Positions 1 to 7,799 of a stretch of DNA of 33,065 nt are shown here, piece after piece. Each line of letters opens with the position of its first letter. The first letter of the stretch is position 1. The translations under genes and the position numbers were made by a program. The notes below the pieces were generated by a model. It was not told the DNA's origin. It saw only the letters and a list, made by a program, of their open reading frames with translations, and did no database searches. The DNA is taken from NCBI RefSeq assembly GCF_002735645.1, contig NZ_PDZG01000051.1:1-33065 (forward strand), read 5' to 3'. Origin of the DNA: Iodobacter sp. BJB302. GTDB taxonomy: Bacteria; Pseudomonadota; Gammaproteobacteria; Burkholderiales; Chitinibacteraceae.

Positions 1-127
1 CCTGCTCGATGTAGCCCTGTGCATCCCAGTTCGGCACCACGGCCGCCCAGTAGAGCTGCCGCGTCCTGCGCAGCGTGCCGGTGATCTCGCGTTCCGGCTG
101 CTCATCCGAGCGCACCGGCCGGTGCGC
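1..127. repeat. Terminal overlap, copy 1 (assembly junction of a circle)
   Basis: These 127 bases are identical to the last 127 bases of the window. They lie inside a single open reading frame that continues in phase across the join, so this is the overlap of a circular contig rather than a biological repeat. A length of 127 is a common largest k-mer in de Bruijn assemblers. Confidence 0.96.
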
Positions 128-328
128 CACGTCGTTGATGCGGTCGCCCAGTTCGGGCACCTCACCGCGCACGTCCTTGATGGAGCGCATCGCTCCGATG
201 CGCCACCGCGTCAGCACGAGATCCACCTGCGGGTAGGGCATCAGCACCTTGGCGAGCCGGGCAGCAGGCCCGATGTCGCCGATGGGCTGCCCGTACAGCA
301 GGCGCTCGAAGTCGAAGAACAGGATCAT
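1..328 (-). CDS. HAD-like protein with altered catalytic motif (5' part; gene continues at the other end of the window)
   Basis: On the circle this gene is 163 codons, from the ATG at 328 to the stop at 32775-32777. The N-terminus MILFFDFERLLYG lines up with the two HAD proteins at 22.4-23.6 kb (MILFLDYDGVLH and MILFVDFDGVLH). Asp6 is kept, but the second Asp of the DxD motif is Glu8. A strand ending DLVLTRW (residues 36-42) matches the motif II strand of the paralogues. The family resembles the HAD domain named after 'Swiss Army Knife' RNA repair proteins, a recognition by pattern only. The ATG at 328 was chosen because it overlaps the previous stop as ATGA and matches the paralogues; an in-frame ATG at 343 is possible. 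Phosphatase activity is doubtful, and the substrate is unknown. Confidence 0.75.
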   Translation of the reverse strand, partial: MILFFDFERLLYGQPIGDIGPAARLAKVLMPYPQVDLVLTRWRIGAMRSIKDVRGEVPELGDRINDVAHRPVRSDEQPEREITGTLRRTRQLYWAAVVPNWDAQGYIEQ

Positions 329-477
329 GGCTTTGACTGCCATTCCGAGGCCCGCGCCAAGTGCAGACCAGCCATGTCCAGCTCGAACAGCAACCATTGG
401 ATGGCAGTCCATTCAATGTCGGCATCGGTACTGGTGACAGCGTGGACAGGTAGAGGACGGGGCAAGTGCAGGATCAT
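325..477 (-). CDS. Small 50-aa hypothetical protein
   Basis: The ATG at 477 follows an AAGGA Shine-Dalgarno about 9 bases upstream, and the stop overlaps the next gene's start as ATGA. The peptide begins MILHLPRPLPVH and contains a hydrophobic/aromatic stretch, WTAIQWLLFELDMAG, that could be an amphipathic helix. Position in a string of overlapping genes is the main reason to call it. No family is recognised. It is short enough to be missed by most gene callers. Confidence 0.6.
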   Translation of the reverse strand: MILHLPRPLPVHAVTSTDADIEWTAIQWLLFELDMAGLHLARASEWQSKP

Positions 478-488
478 GGCCTTTTCCT

Positions 489-1280
489 TCAAGCGGCTTG
501 CAGCAGATCGTGCTTGCGCAGGGTCGCATGGGCCAGTCGGTCGAACTGCTCACGGGCCTCGGGCGTGAAGCCTTCCAGCGCTTCGCCGATGCGCCCAACA
601 GCCGTCACCGGGTCGGTGGCGATGTCGGCCGACTGGATGCCGTGACTGTGCAGGTAGTCCATGCCCACCGGGCCGAGCACCTGACGGGTGTGCATTTCGA
701 GGATGGTGTGGACGGGTTCAGGTGGCAGCATCTGGGCCGCCAGACGCGGGCGGATGTAGGTCAGAGACACCACGATGCCGATAGCCACGGAAACCACGTA
801 CAGGGCCATGAAGCCGCTGTAGCCCAGCGCCGGGGCCACGGCCTTGCCGACGCCGACGAAGGCGGCAAACACCCACGTCGTCGCGCTGATGGCACCCAGC
901 ACGGCAGGGAGCAGGGCCGCACGGTGCGGATCGTCCTGCGGCTGGCTGAAAAGAGGGAACACCCAGCGGTGCAGGGCGATGCCGTTGATCGTCAGCAGGC
1001 CTGCGATGGTGAGCTTGGCAAGCAGCTTGGGCTTGCCCCACAGCAGGGCCAGGTCAAGCCGAGTGTCCAGCAGGATGACGGCGAAGCCGGTGATCCACAG
1101 GGCGATCAGTGCCAAGGTCACACCGTTCGCGGCCTTGGTCAGCAGCTCGATGTTCACGCGGCGGCGGTAGAAGATGGCGAAGTCGCCGAAGGCCACGGCC
1201 GCGAAAGCCGCAGCGAAGGCCAACAGGTGAGCGAGGATCAGGCCCATGCGGGCGACGGCGGTCAGGTCGAGGTTTTCCAT
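489..1280 (-). CDS. Polytopic inner-membrane protein, 263 aa
   Basis: Five long hydrophobic segments are visible, at about residues 13-37, 51-73, 88-111, 122-151 and 154-180, followed by a soluble C-terminal tail of about 80 residues. The overall look resembles small integral membrane proteins of the CopD/DUF2269 kind, but no diagnostic motif is seen. It is sixth in the operon headed by the DotA/TraY-like gene, 18 bp after the M23 peptidase gene. ATG 1280 follows GGGAGAACGAC, a usable Shine-Dalgarno. A role in the same envelope process as its neighbours is inferred from position only. The overlapping long plus-strand frame is a codon-bias shadow. Confidence 0.8.
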   Translation of the reverse strand: MENLDLTAVARMGLILAHLLAFAAAFAAVAFGDFAIFYRRRVNIELLTKAANGVTLALIALWITGFAVILLDTRLDLALLWGKPKLLAKLTIAGLLTINGIALHRWVFPLFSQPQDDPHRAALLPAVLGAISATTWVFAAFVGVGKAVAPALGYSGFMALYVVSVAIGIVVSLTYIRPRLAAQMLPPEPVHTILEMHTRQVLGPVGMDYLHSHGIQSADIATDPVTAVGRIGEALEGFTPEAREQFDRLAHATLRKHDLLQAA

Positions 1281-1298
1281 GTCGTTCTCCCGTGGGTG

Positions 1299-2420
1299 TT
1301 ATTGAATTACGCGTTGAACGCCAGCGCGCTGTGCCCGGTCGCGGGCGGCGTCTACTTGCTGCCGTTTCACGGCGAGCTTCTGAGAGGTGTAGAGCGCCAA
1401 GAGGGCTTCCATGCGCTCTTTCTTCTGCCGGATGGCGGCGTTGAGCTGAGCTGAAACACCCTGAGCGCGCAGGTAGTCCACCCATAGGGCGCGGCTGCTC
1501 ACCTGCGTGATCGACTTGTTCCATTCCGAGTCCGCGAAACGACGTTGCGCTTCGGTGCTCATCATCTCGGCCGGAGACATGGTTTCAAAGTCACCAATGG
1601 GCGGGGAGGGCAGTGAGCCATAGCCATCCGCATCGTTGAGCACGCTTGCCATCGAGGTCACGCCCTTGGCCGCTGCCTGCAAGGCGTCGCCATTGGCCGC
1701 CGCCACCTGAACCGGGTCGAACTGGGTGGTCGGTGGCACGCCCATCGGCGGTGCCGCGCCAAACAGCTTGTTGTACTGGGCCATCGTGTCGCTGCCCAGC
1801 ACTGGGTACAGGCCGTCGTTTTGAATGGGGAAGGTCTTGCAGAAGTAGGGCGACGGGTCGGTCGCGTAATTGAAGGCCGTGCTCTGCTTGCTGATCGCGT
1901 TCGGGAGCTGCGCCGGGTTGAATGTCGGGTTCTTGTTGGCGTCTGCCGAGAAGGTCTTGGCGCGGGCGTCGTCCGCGTTGGCCACGCCATAGATGAAGTG
2001 CAGGTGAACTGCGCCGCCCGGCTTCATTCCGGTGGAACCGGCCCGGCCGATCTCCTGCCCGGCCTGCACCTTGTCGCCTTCCTTCACCGCGATGTAGCTC
2101 AAGTGGTAGTACACGGCCGACTGCCCGTTGTCCCGCTTGATGATGACGGTGTTGCCTGCGCTGCCGCGCAGCTTGGCCCATGTCACCGTGCCCGCCGAAG
2201 TGGCATACAGCGGCGCGTTTTGCCCGCTGGTGGAGAAGTCGAGGCCATCGTGCATGTGCGGCTTGGCATTGCCCGATCCGAAGTTGGCGGCACCACCCTC
2301 ACGGAACTTGCCGAAGCGGCCAGACACTTGCTCCTTCGAGGTGGGCGACACCATGCAGGTGTCAGCGAATGCGCTGCCGCTGATCGCCAGCGCGATGGTC
2401 AAAACGAGCGGCTTGCGCAT
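1299..2420 (-). CDS. Exported M23 (LytM) family metallopeptidase, 373 aa
   Basis: A signal peptide covers about residues 1-19 (charged MRK, hydrophobic core, SAFA-D cleavage site). The zinc-binding LytM signature is complete: H57-x3-D61 in HMHDGLDF, H106 in YYHLS and the HxH pair H139/H141 in VHLHF. Such enzymes cut peptide cross-links in peptidoglycan, so the product probably acts in the periplasm on the wall. The roughly 200 residues after the peptidase domain match nothing I recognise and end in a basic coiled-coil-like stretch. Wall hydrolases commonly accompany conjugation or secretion systems to open a path through murein. Here the gene is 9 bp from an exported protein gene and shares an operon with a DotA/TraY homologue, which fits that role. 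Confidence 0.9.
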   Translation of the reverse strand: MRKPLVLTIALAISGSAFADTCMVSPTSKEQVSGRFGKFREGGAANFGSGNAKPHMHDGLDFSTSGQNAPLYATSAGTVTWAKLRGSAGNTVIIKRDNGQSAVYYHLSYIAVKEGDKVQAGQEIGRAGSTGMKPGGAVHLHFIYGVANADDARAKTFSADANKNPTFNPAQLPNAISKQSTAFNYATDPSPYFCKTFPIQNDGLYPVLGSDTMAQYNKLFGAAPPMGVPPTTQFDPVQVAAANGDALQAAAKGVTSMASVLNDADGYGSLPSPPIGDFETMSPAEMMSTEAQRRFADSEWNKSITQVSSRALWVDYLRAQGVSAQLNAAIRQKKERMEALLALYTSQKLAVKRQQVDAARDRAQRAGVQRVIQ

Positions 2421-2429
2421 CTTTCGTCC

Positions 2430-3221
2430 TCAGTTGAAAAGACCAGCCGCCCAGCTCGTGAAGCTCTGCGGTTCAGTCGGTTGTTGGCTGGCCTGCGGCT
2501 GTACCGAGGTCGCGGGCGCGGTCTGCGCACCCTGCTGGGTGCTGGCCCCGGCGTTGAACACCGTCTGGTTCGCGCCGAAGGCGTTGGCGTTGACGCTGTA
2601 GCTGGATGCAGCCGAGGCGGGCTTGTAGCCGCTTCCGAGCTGGGGATCGAGGGTGCTCATCGAGCCACCTACGGCACTGTTGGCCATGCCGTTGATGTCG
2701 CTGAACGACTGGCCCAAGGTGTTCCACTGTCCGATGGCCTGATTGATCGGCGACGTGACCATGCCGCTGACCTTGCCAACGGTGCTGCACACCTTTTTCT
2801 GGGCGTACTTCAAAACCGCGTCCTGCGCCGAGGACAGGATCGAACCGAGCGACGGGATCGAGAACGACAGGTCGATGATCTGGCTCACGCTTGCGAAGCA
2901 CGAGTCGTTCACGTCAAAGAGGCTTTCGACGTTCGGCGTGGCCGAGGCCATCTGGCTGTGCGCGCCGATGGCGGTCTTGATGTTTGCGCCGATGCCCACC
3001 TCGTCACAGTTTTTGAGGTCGTCCAGCATCTTCTGGTTCATCGCCGCGTCCACCGCCGCCATCTCCGACGAGACGCCAGAGCTGGCACTGCTGCCGCCCG
3101 TCGAAAAGGCGGAAGAAAACCAGTTGCCGCCGCTCTGGGACGCGCCTGCGCTGGCAGCCAGCACGAGTGATGCGCCCACCAGCACACCGATGGCGGGCTT
3201 GGTGAGGGCAGCTTTATTCAT
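2430..3221 (-). CDS. Exported hypothetical protein, 263 aa, Ala/Ser-rich
   Basis: ATG 3221 was chosen because GGAGG lies 5 bases upstream; it overlaps the end of the previous gene by 8 bp. The N-terminus has a signal sequence (MNKAALTKPA, then a hydrophobic core ending ASAGAS). Four cysteines (in KNCDE, DSCFA and KVCST plus nearby context) suggest disulphides in the periplasm. The C-terminal third is low complexity, rich in Ser, Ala, Gln and Thr, like surface or pilus-associated proteins. No family is recognised. A structural role next to the DotA-like protein and the M23 peptidase is inferred from position. Confidence 0.75.
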   Translation of the reverse strand: MNKAALTKPAIGVLVGASLVLAASAGASQSGGNWFSSAFSTGGSSASSGVSSEMAAVDAAMNQKMLDDLKNCDEVGIGANIKTAIGAHSQMASATPNVESLFDVNDSCFASVSQIIDLSFSIPSLGSILSSAQDAVLKYAQKKVCSTVGKVSGMVTSPINQAIGQWNTLGQSFSDINGMANSAVGGSMSTLDPQLGSGYKPASAASSYSVNANAFGANQTVFNAGASTQQGAQTAPATSVQPQASQQPTEPQSFTSWAAGLFN

Positions 3222-3699
3222 GGCCGCCTCCACGGATGCAAGCGAGCTGGACGGTGCCGGGCTGCGGTTCGCTGGCTTCGATCAGGCCACCCTTGACCTT
3301 GCGAATGAATCGCGGGCCGTCTTTCTTGAGGCTTGCGGCCTTCACGACTTCGGCCATCTTTGCCCCCACCGGCTGGACGGTGTACGAGATGCCTTCCTCT
3401 TCGTCGCCGTTGAAGATCGAGATCGAGGCGACCTTGAGCGACCCGAACACGGTCAATGCCTCGGGCAGCTTGTGGTCGCCATCGAGCTGACGGTTTGTCA
3501 GGCCGAAGGTGCCCAGCACCGACGCCACAGGGGGCAGCGCCTCACGGCATTCGATGGCGGCGCGCAGGACTGCCGAGGCCTTGGCCCAGTCACCGGCTGC
3601 GGGTGCATTGGCATCGCGCAGAGCGACTGGCATCTGCGCGCTGGCCAGCGTGGCGGCCATCAGGAGGGCGGAAGCGATCAGGGTGCGGGTGGCTTTCAT
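3214..3699 (-). CDS. Exported hypothetical protein, 161 aa
   Basis: The ATG at 3699 gives a clean signal peptide (MKATRTLIASALLMAATLASA, cut near ASA-Q). An upstream TTG at 3717 in the same frame would add six residues without a better ribosome site. The mature part is mixed alpha/beta in character with a VASISIFNGDEEEGISYTV-like strand pair and two cysteines (IECRE, QLACIR) that could form one disulphide. No family is recognised. It overlaps the next gene, which also encodes an exported protein, so the two may work together in the periplasm. Confidence 0.75.
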   Translation of the reverse strand: MKATRTLIASALLMAATLASAQMPVALRDANAPAAGDWAKASAVLRAAIECREALPPVASVLGTFGLTNRQLDGDHKLPEALTVFGSLKVASISIFNGDEEEGISYTVQPVGAKMAEVVKAASLKKDGPRFIRKVKGGLIEASEPQPGTVQLACIRGGGHE

Positions 3700-3713
3700 G
3701 GTGAGTGGGCCTT

Positions 3714-3983
3714 TCAAGCGGCTTGGTAAGACACGGGCACGCGGTCACGGCCGAGAACAACGGAAACGAACTGGCGCAAGCCCGGCAGGTCGCCGAAAGT
3801 GCTGGCAAGACCGCCCGGAGAGGTCAGCACCCAGCGGTCGGTGCTGCCTGAAAGCGTGGCGTGCAGCTCATAGCCGTCATCGGTGGCCACGATGCGAGCG
3901 GTACGGACGGCGGCAGGGGTGACGCGGCGCACGCGGCTGTTGAGCTGGGTGGCACGCAGGAAGGTGATGGAAGGGCGGCGCAT
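3714..3983 (-). CDS. Small basic hypothetical protein, 89 aa
   Basis: The N-terminal third is strongly basic (MRRPSITFLRATQLNSRVRR). The rest reads as beta strands (ARIVATDDGYELHATL, RWVLTSPGG) followed by a helix. There is no signal peptide or membrane segment. It sits 11 bp downstream of the 145-aa gene in the DotA-led operon. Function is unknown; a small DNA- or RNA-binding role is possible from charge but unproven. Confidence 0.65.
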   Translation of the reverse strand: MRRPSITFLRATQLNSRVRRVTPAAVRTARIVATDDGYELHATLSGSTDRWVLTSPGGLASTFGDLPGLRQFVSVVLGRDRVPVSYQAA

Positions 3984-3994
3984 GAGGTGACTCC

Positions 3995-4432
3995 TTATGG
4001 GGTAGGGGTGGCTTCGGTGGCTTGCAGGCAGGCCCGGCGCGATTCATCGACGAGACGCATGACCACGGACAAACCAGCGAGCTGGGGGTTGTTGTGAGGT
4101 GCGGTGTGGATCAGGCCCTTGGCCATCGCCTTGTCGAGCCGGTCGGCGTACTTCACGGCGAAGGCGACCTTTGCCGCGTCGTCCCCTTGCAGGAGGGCAT
4201 CCGCAGCAGCAGCAAGAATCTGGGCCATGCCTTGCACCATCTCGTTAGCGGCAGCGAGTTGCGGCTGCATCTCGTTGAGTGCTGCCTGACGGCCTTCTGC
4301 TACTCCCTGCTGGTAGCCCTCAGAGCGGCCCTGACGAAGCCCTTGGTGGCGTCCTTGGGTGTGGCCCTCGTCGTATCCGATGCTGCGCTCGGCCAAGGTT
4401 GCAGCTTGCGAACTCCAATAGTCTTCCGGCAT
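3995..4432 (-). CDS. Hypothetical protein with GxxxG-spaced helix, 145 aa
   Basis: Residues about 19-47 carry glycine every four residues (YDEGHTQGRHQGLRQGRSEGYQ and onward), a pattern seen in extended helices such as those of FliH/HrpE-type stalks. An Ala-rich helical domain follows. No signal peptide is visible, so it is probably cytoplasmic. Its Shine-Dalgarno (AAGGAGG) lies inside the end of the DotA-like gene, whose stop is 3 bp upstream, so the two are likely translationally linked. Resemblance to FliH-like regulators is only in the glycine pattern. Confidence 0.7.
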   Translation of the reverse strand: MPEDYWSSQAATLAERSIGYDEGHTQGRHQGLRQGRSEGYQQGVAEGRQAALNEMQPQLAAANEMVQGMAQILAAAADALLQGDDAAKVAFAVKYADRLDKAMAKGLIHTAPHNNPQLAGLSVVMRLVDESRRACLQATEATPTP

Positions 4433-4435
4433 GGT

Positions 4436-7279
4436 TCAGTCCTCCTTGTTTGGGCGCTGCTCACCAGCGCTGATAGGTTGATCGGCTGATTGCGCAGCCT
4501 CGTCACTCTGAGATGGCGAGGTGTCTTTGAGCGCCGAAATTCGGGCGTCAGCACCCTCCCGGAAGGCTGCGACACCCTCCCGTCCAACCATCGGAGCGGT
4601 ACGGGCTAGCGCTTCGGCTGCTCCTGCTGCTGCTGCAACCGAACCTGCGATGACGCCGCCAACCGAGCTGCTGGCACCGCGCATGGCTTCACTGCCACGC
4701 TGACCAGCGGACTTGACGGCATCGACTGCACCCAGCACAGCATGACCAGCGGCCACCCCTACTCCGTCCGAAATCTTGTCCATGAATCGACGTTGTGGGG
4801 CTGCACTCTCTTGAGTGGGCGGTGTGTTTCCAGCGGAGAGCGGCGCAGCATTCGACGAGCCAGAGCTTGGTTGTGCGGTAGCTGTAAGGCTGCGGCTCGA
4901 AATGCCCTGGCTTCCACCGGCACCAGTGCTCTCAGCGGCATCGAGGGGAGGCGCAACACCTTGGCTACCTGCGTTAACAGGTGCTGCTCCTGCTCCACCA
5001 CCACGAGGACGGCCACCACTCGGGCCGTCGCCGGGCAGTTGCCCACTCGCGCTACCGCGACCGCCACCGCCACCGCCACCGCCACGCGACTGGCTGTCGG
5101 CAAGTCGATCCAACGCTGCTTTACCTGCTCCGTGACCGTGCTGGCTGACTCCTGCGCGCATTTCATTTGTCGCACTGGTTGCGCCCAAGTCGTGCACGCC
5201 GACGTTGAGCCATGCGAGCACCTTATCCGGCAGCATTTGAGGCAAGCCGAAGATCATGGTCAGCACGGCACCCAGCAGGAAGCCGAAAGTCGCGTACCAC
5301 GCAAAAAATTGCCAGAACTGAGCGAGGACGCCAGCCCAGCCCGTAGATGAGGCTACGTCACCCCGCATCGCAAAGAAGGCCTTAGCGATGTAGTCAACGA
5401 TGGGGTCAGCGACGAGGAAAGCTGCGAACAGACCGATTACAGCCAGTGCAGGGCGCACGAAGAGCGCTAGCAGGAGCAGGTAGCCTTGCGCCTCCGAGCC
5501 GACGAAGGTTTGGCTTGGGCGCATGTGCATGACTGCCCACAGAGGGGCTGCTATGACGGTCTGAACCACGCCCAGCACCCAACCCACGACCGTAATCATG
5601 AAGATGGTGTATGGAAGGCTGGGAATCGCGACACCGAAGTAGTACGCGAGGTAGCCGACGTATTGGGCCATCTTGGCGATGATTGGTACTGGGACTTGGA
5701 GCGCCCAATCCCAGATGTCCGAAACCATGCCGTGCATATCGACACCGGCCAGCTTGGTCACGCCAAGCCCGTTGGAGACGACACGAACCCCAGTGATTGA
5801 GGTCTTGATCGTGAACTCGGTCGCCCACAGCATTGCTTGATACGAGTACAGCAAGTCTCCCGTCATCTTCATTCGCGAGACGGCATCGACCCCCGATCCG
5901 CTGCCAATGGTGAAGTCGGTGGCCTTCTGCATCATCCCGTTCATGAGCAGCGTGGCCTTGGTGCTCATGTCGGCATCGAGCGCGCCGACGTTGATGTCGG
6001 AGTTGCCATCTGTTGGCAACATGCTGGCGATGTCCTGCGGCTTAACCGAGGTTGAAGCGTCGTAGCCCTTGCCCGCTTCTTCTGACTTCTTGGAGATGGT
6101 TTCAGCGACGGTGGTGACGCTGTACTTCAAGAGCTTGGAGCGAGGATCATCTGGAAGGCCAGCTAGGGAAGGCGTGGTGACTGCACCCACAGACTCGCCC
6201 GTGATCGTGCTCAGTTTCGTGTGCAACAGGCCTACCCGCTGATACCAGCCACCGGCCATGGCCCAGCCGCCTTTTGTCATTTCATCGACAAAGGCCGTCA
6301 CGCCCGCATTCACGGAGCTTTCGCTATTCGACACGCTGGTCGCGATGGCTCCTGCCACTTGATCCTCGCGGTTCTTCACGATGGCGTTGAACTGCGCAGA
6401 CTGCACGTTCTCCCAGCCGGGCTGGTTGATGTCGCTGGGCATCGTGTTCACCCAGTTGTCGATGTCCAGCATCAGCCCTGTAGCGGCTTGGAGCTTCTGG
6501 GCCATCAAGGCTGCACGCATGCTGTCCAGCGCTGCCTGCGACCCTGATGTGTCGCTGTAGCTGCCGGACGGCGTGTAGGCCGTCAGCGTTACCGTGCCGC
6601 AGATCGGTTCACCGCCGCCCAGATTCGTGGCCGCATTGCGATCCTTGATGAAGAAGGTGTAGTCGGTGCGCGTGCCGGTGACAGTTTGCTTGTCGGCTGC
6701 TGCGGAGTTGGCCATCACGGCGGGGTTTCCCGCCGCGTCTGCGTAGATGGTGTTGGCAGCACGAGCGCAGTAAGCCGCTGCGAGGTACTGCTTCCCGAAG
6801 TCCCGCATTCCGTAGTAGGTGCCGGTCTGGTAGGCGGTGGCGACGATGCCATCGGGCTTGAGCACGCCCAGCGTCATGCCCAACTTGTACATGCCAGTCG
6901 CGAAGCCAATGCTCCACAAAGAGATCATCAGCACGATCATCTGGATGAAGCTGTAGCCAGAAACAGAGGGCAGTAGGACTGCCCCACCAGCCACGATTCG
7001 CACGGGCGTCCAGACCGTGCTCCACGCCTTGCCCATCGCCTCGCCATCGTTGGCGGTATTGATCGCTCCCATCGAAGCGACGTAGGACACGATGATCGAT
7101 CCGACCACGAGGATGCCGGAGTTGAAGAAGCTGAACAGCGTCGCCAGCAAGTTGCTTGCTGCGGCAACGGTGTTCGGGTCTTGACCCTTCACCAGCACGT
7201 CAATGATCGGCCCAAAGATGTGTTGGAGGATGCCGACTGTCACGTCATCCGCAGGCGGTGAAAAAGGCATCTGGGCCAT
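4436..7279 (-). CDS. dotA: DotA/TraY-family polytopic membrane protein, 947 aa
   Basis: DotA and IncI TraY are inner-membrane components of type IVB secretion/conjugation systems. This protein shows their layout: two N-terminal hydrophobic blocks (about residues 45-80 and 95-140), a large probably periplasmic region to about 530, then at least five further membrane spans to about 715, and a cytoplasmic tail of about 230 residues. The tail is low complexity (a Gly8 run, then Ala/Gly/Ser-rich). The length lies between IncI TraY and Legionella DotA. ATG 7279 has GGAG 7 bases upstream; a TTG four codons earlier is less likely. It heads the operon behind a good promoter. Odd: no DotB/DotL/DotO-like ATPase or other core component is on this plasmid. 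Confidence 0.8.
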   Translation of the reverse strand: MAQMPFSPPADDVTVGILQHIFGPIIDVLVKGQDPNTVAAASNLLATLFSFFNSGILVVGSIIVSYVASMGAINTANDGEAMGKAWSTVWTPVRIVAGGAVLLPSVSGYSFIQMIVLMISLWSIGFATGMYKLGMTLGVLKPDGIVATAYQTGTYYGMRDFGKQYLAAAYCARAANTIYADAAGNPAVMANSAAADKQTVTGTRTDYTFFIKDRNAATNLGGGEPICGTVTLTAYTPSGSYSDTSGSQAALDSMRAALMAQKLQAATGLMLDIDNWVNTMPSDINQPGWENVQSAQFNAIVKNREDQVAGAIATSVSNSESSVNAGVTAFVDEMTKGGWAMAGGWYQRVGLLHTKLSTITGESVGAVTTPSLAGLPDDPRSKLLKYSVTTVAETISKKSEEAGKGYDASTSVKPQDIASMLPTDGNSDINVGALDADMSTKATLLMNGMMQKATDFTIGSGSGVDAVSRMKMTGDLLYSYQAMLWATEFTIKTSITGVRVVSNGLGVTKLAGVDMHGMVSDIWDWALQVPVPIIAKMAQYVGYLAYYFGVAIPSLPYTIFMITVVGWVLGVVQTVIAAPLWAVMHMRPSQTFVGSEAQGYLLLLALFVRPALAVIGLFAAFLVADPIVDYIAKAFFAMRGDVASSTGWAGVLAQFWQFFAWYATFGFLLGAVLTMIFGLPQMLPDKVLAWLNVGVHDLGATSATNEMRAGVSQHGHGAGKAALDRLADSQSRGGGGGGGGRGSASGQLPGDGPSGGRPRGGGAGAAPVNAGSQGVAPPLDAAESTGAGGSQGISSRSLTATAQPSSGSSNAAPLSAGNTPPTQESAAPQRRFMDKISDGVGVAAGHAVLGAVDAVKSAGQRGSEAMRGASSSVGGVIAGSVAAAAGAAEALARTAPMVGREGVAAFREGADARISALKDTSPSQSDEAAQSADQPISAGEQRPNKED
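5058..5092. repeat. dotA: CCACCG hexamer tract inside the DotA-like gene
   Basis: About four tandem CCACCG units on the plus strand encode the poly-glycine run in the C-terminal tail of the minus-strand protein. Both the triplet and hexamer periods keep the frame if whole units slip, so the glycine linker length could vary between isolates. Confidence 0.7.
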
Positions 7280-7315
7280 GCACGACTCCAATTCAGTTCT
7301 TTTGCTCTTGGGGGA

Positions 7316-7344
7316 ATTTTAAGCGATACTGCATACAAGTGCAA
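7316..7344 (-). promoter_or_regulatory. Promoter of the DotA-led operon
   Basis: On the minus strand TTGCAC (7344-7339) and TAAAAT (7321-7316) are separated by exactly 17 bp. The predicted start near 7309 leaves a leader of about 30 bases before ATG 7279. The -35 box lies inside the 22-bp dyad at 7331-7352, so control by a repressor is likely. Confidence 0.65.
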
Positions 7345-7352
7345 CTGTACGC
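7331..7352. promoter_or_regulatory. Candidate operator, dyad GCRTACA-N8-TRTACGC
   Basis: Seven-base arms, GCATACA and TGTACGC, with an 8-bp spacer, one mismatch in the arms, overlap the -35 box of the DotA operon promoter. The same 22-bp design occurs at 26636-26657 (17 of 22 bases identical), upstream of an unrelated gene, which suggests a shared plasmid regulator. Confidence 0.5.
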
Positions 7353-7400
7353 AGAAAAAGCAAAAAACCTATGCTATTTGCGCGACACACATTGATTCAC

Positions 7401-7440
7401 ACACTGTTAGCACAGTGTTTGACACATTGTTGTTGTGTCA
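7401..7440. promoter_or_regulatory. Two adjacent inverted repeats in the dotA upstream region
   Basis: ACACTG/CAGTGT arms (7401-7406 and 7413-7418) with a 6-bp spacer are followed at once by TGACACA/TGTGTCA arms (7420-7426 and 7434-7440) with a 7-bp spacer. Related ACACA elements also occur just upstream. They lie between the divergent dotA and 87-aa genes and are probable protein-binding sites; the binding protein is not identified. Confidence 0.5.
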
Positions 7441-7479
7441 TGGTTGCGCTAAAAATCGTCTTTTTTGAAGGGGTAAAAA

Positions 7480-7743
7480 ATGCAGATTGAGTCTGTTTTC
7501 CGGGTCACGCAGGTGCCTGACGTGAAGGCTTTGGTTCTGGTCGCGCATGAGCGAGCGAAGGCGTTTGGCGCAAGGGTTGTGCGCCCTGTCAGAGCGCTCG
7601 GAACGCGCCTGAGTGCAGTCATCCGGCAACCGTGGTTTTTCCCGGCACAGGTCGCGGTGGTCTTTGGTCTGTTGTGGCTCCATCAGCATGGCTACTTGCA
7701 AGTGCCGGTGACGGTCTGCGACTGGGTACGACTCGGCAAGTAG
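7480..7743 (+). CDS. Small membrane-anchored hypothetical protein, 87 aa
   Basis: ATG 7480 has a good Shine-Dalgarno (GAAGGGG) about 6 bases upstream. The first 50 residues are basic and helical. A single hydrophobic stretch (about residues 51-68, PWFFPAQVAVVFGLLWLH) would span the membrane, leaving a short C-terminus. It is transcribed away from the DotA-like gene and converges on the traM-like gene. No family is recognised. The minus-strand frame over the same bases lacks a credible start and is treated as a shadow. Confidence 0.7.
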   Translation: MQIESVFRVTQVPDVKALVLVAHERAKAFGARVVRPVRALGTRLSAVIRQPWFFPAQVAVVFGLLWLHQHGYLQVPVTVCDWVRLGK

Positions 7744-7753
7744 CTTGTTGGCT

Positions 7754-7789
7754 GGCGAGGGAGGGCTGCTCCCGCAGTGCTCCCTCGCC
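7754..7789. terminator. Hairpin between convergent genes
   Basis: Perfect 10-bp arms GGCGAGGGAG and CTCCCTCGCC enclose a 16-base loop in the 56-bp gap between the 87-aa gene and the traM-like gene. There is no T-run, so it may act as a two-way pause or transcript-end stabiliser rather than a classic terminator. Confidence 0.55.
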
Positions 7790-7799
7790 ATTCGCCGAA

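Noticed and set aside
498-1454. Long plus-strand open frame opposite the membrane protein and the end of the peptidase gene
   Set aside because: His/Gln/Gly-rich product with no family likeness; it mirrors the high-GC codon bias of real minus-strand genes that have signal peptides, membrane spans and zinc motifs.
1821-3170. 449-codon plus-strand frame opposite the M23 peptidase and exported protein genes
   Set aside because: Arg/Ala/His-rich, no ribosome site, crosses a real intergenic gap; a shadow of the minus-strand genes.
489-7279. Complete type IVB conjugation system
   Set aside because: Only the DotA/TraY-like protein is recognisable; no ATPase, coupling protein, pilin or core complex gene is found anywhere on the circle.
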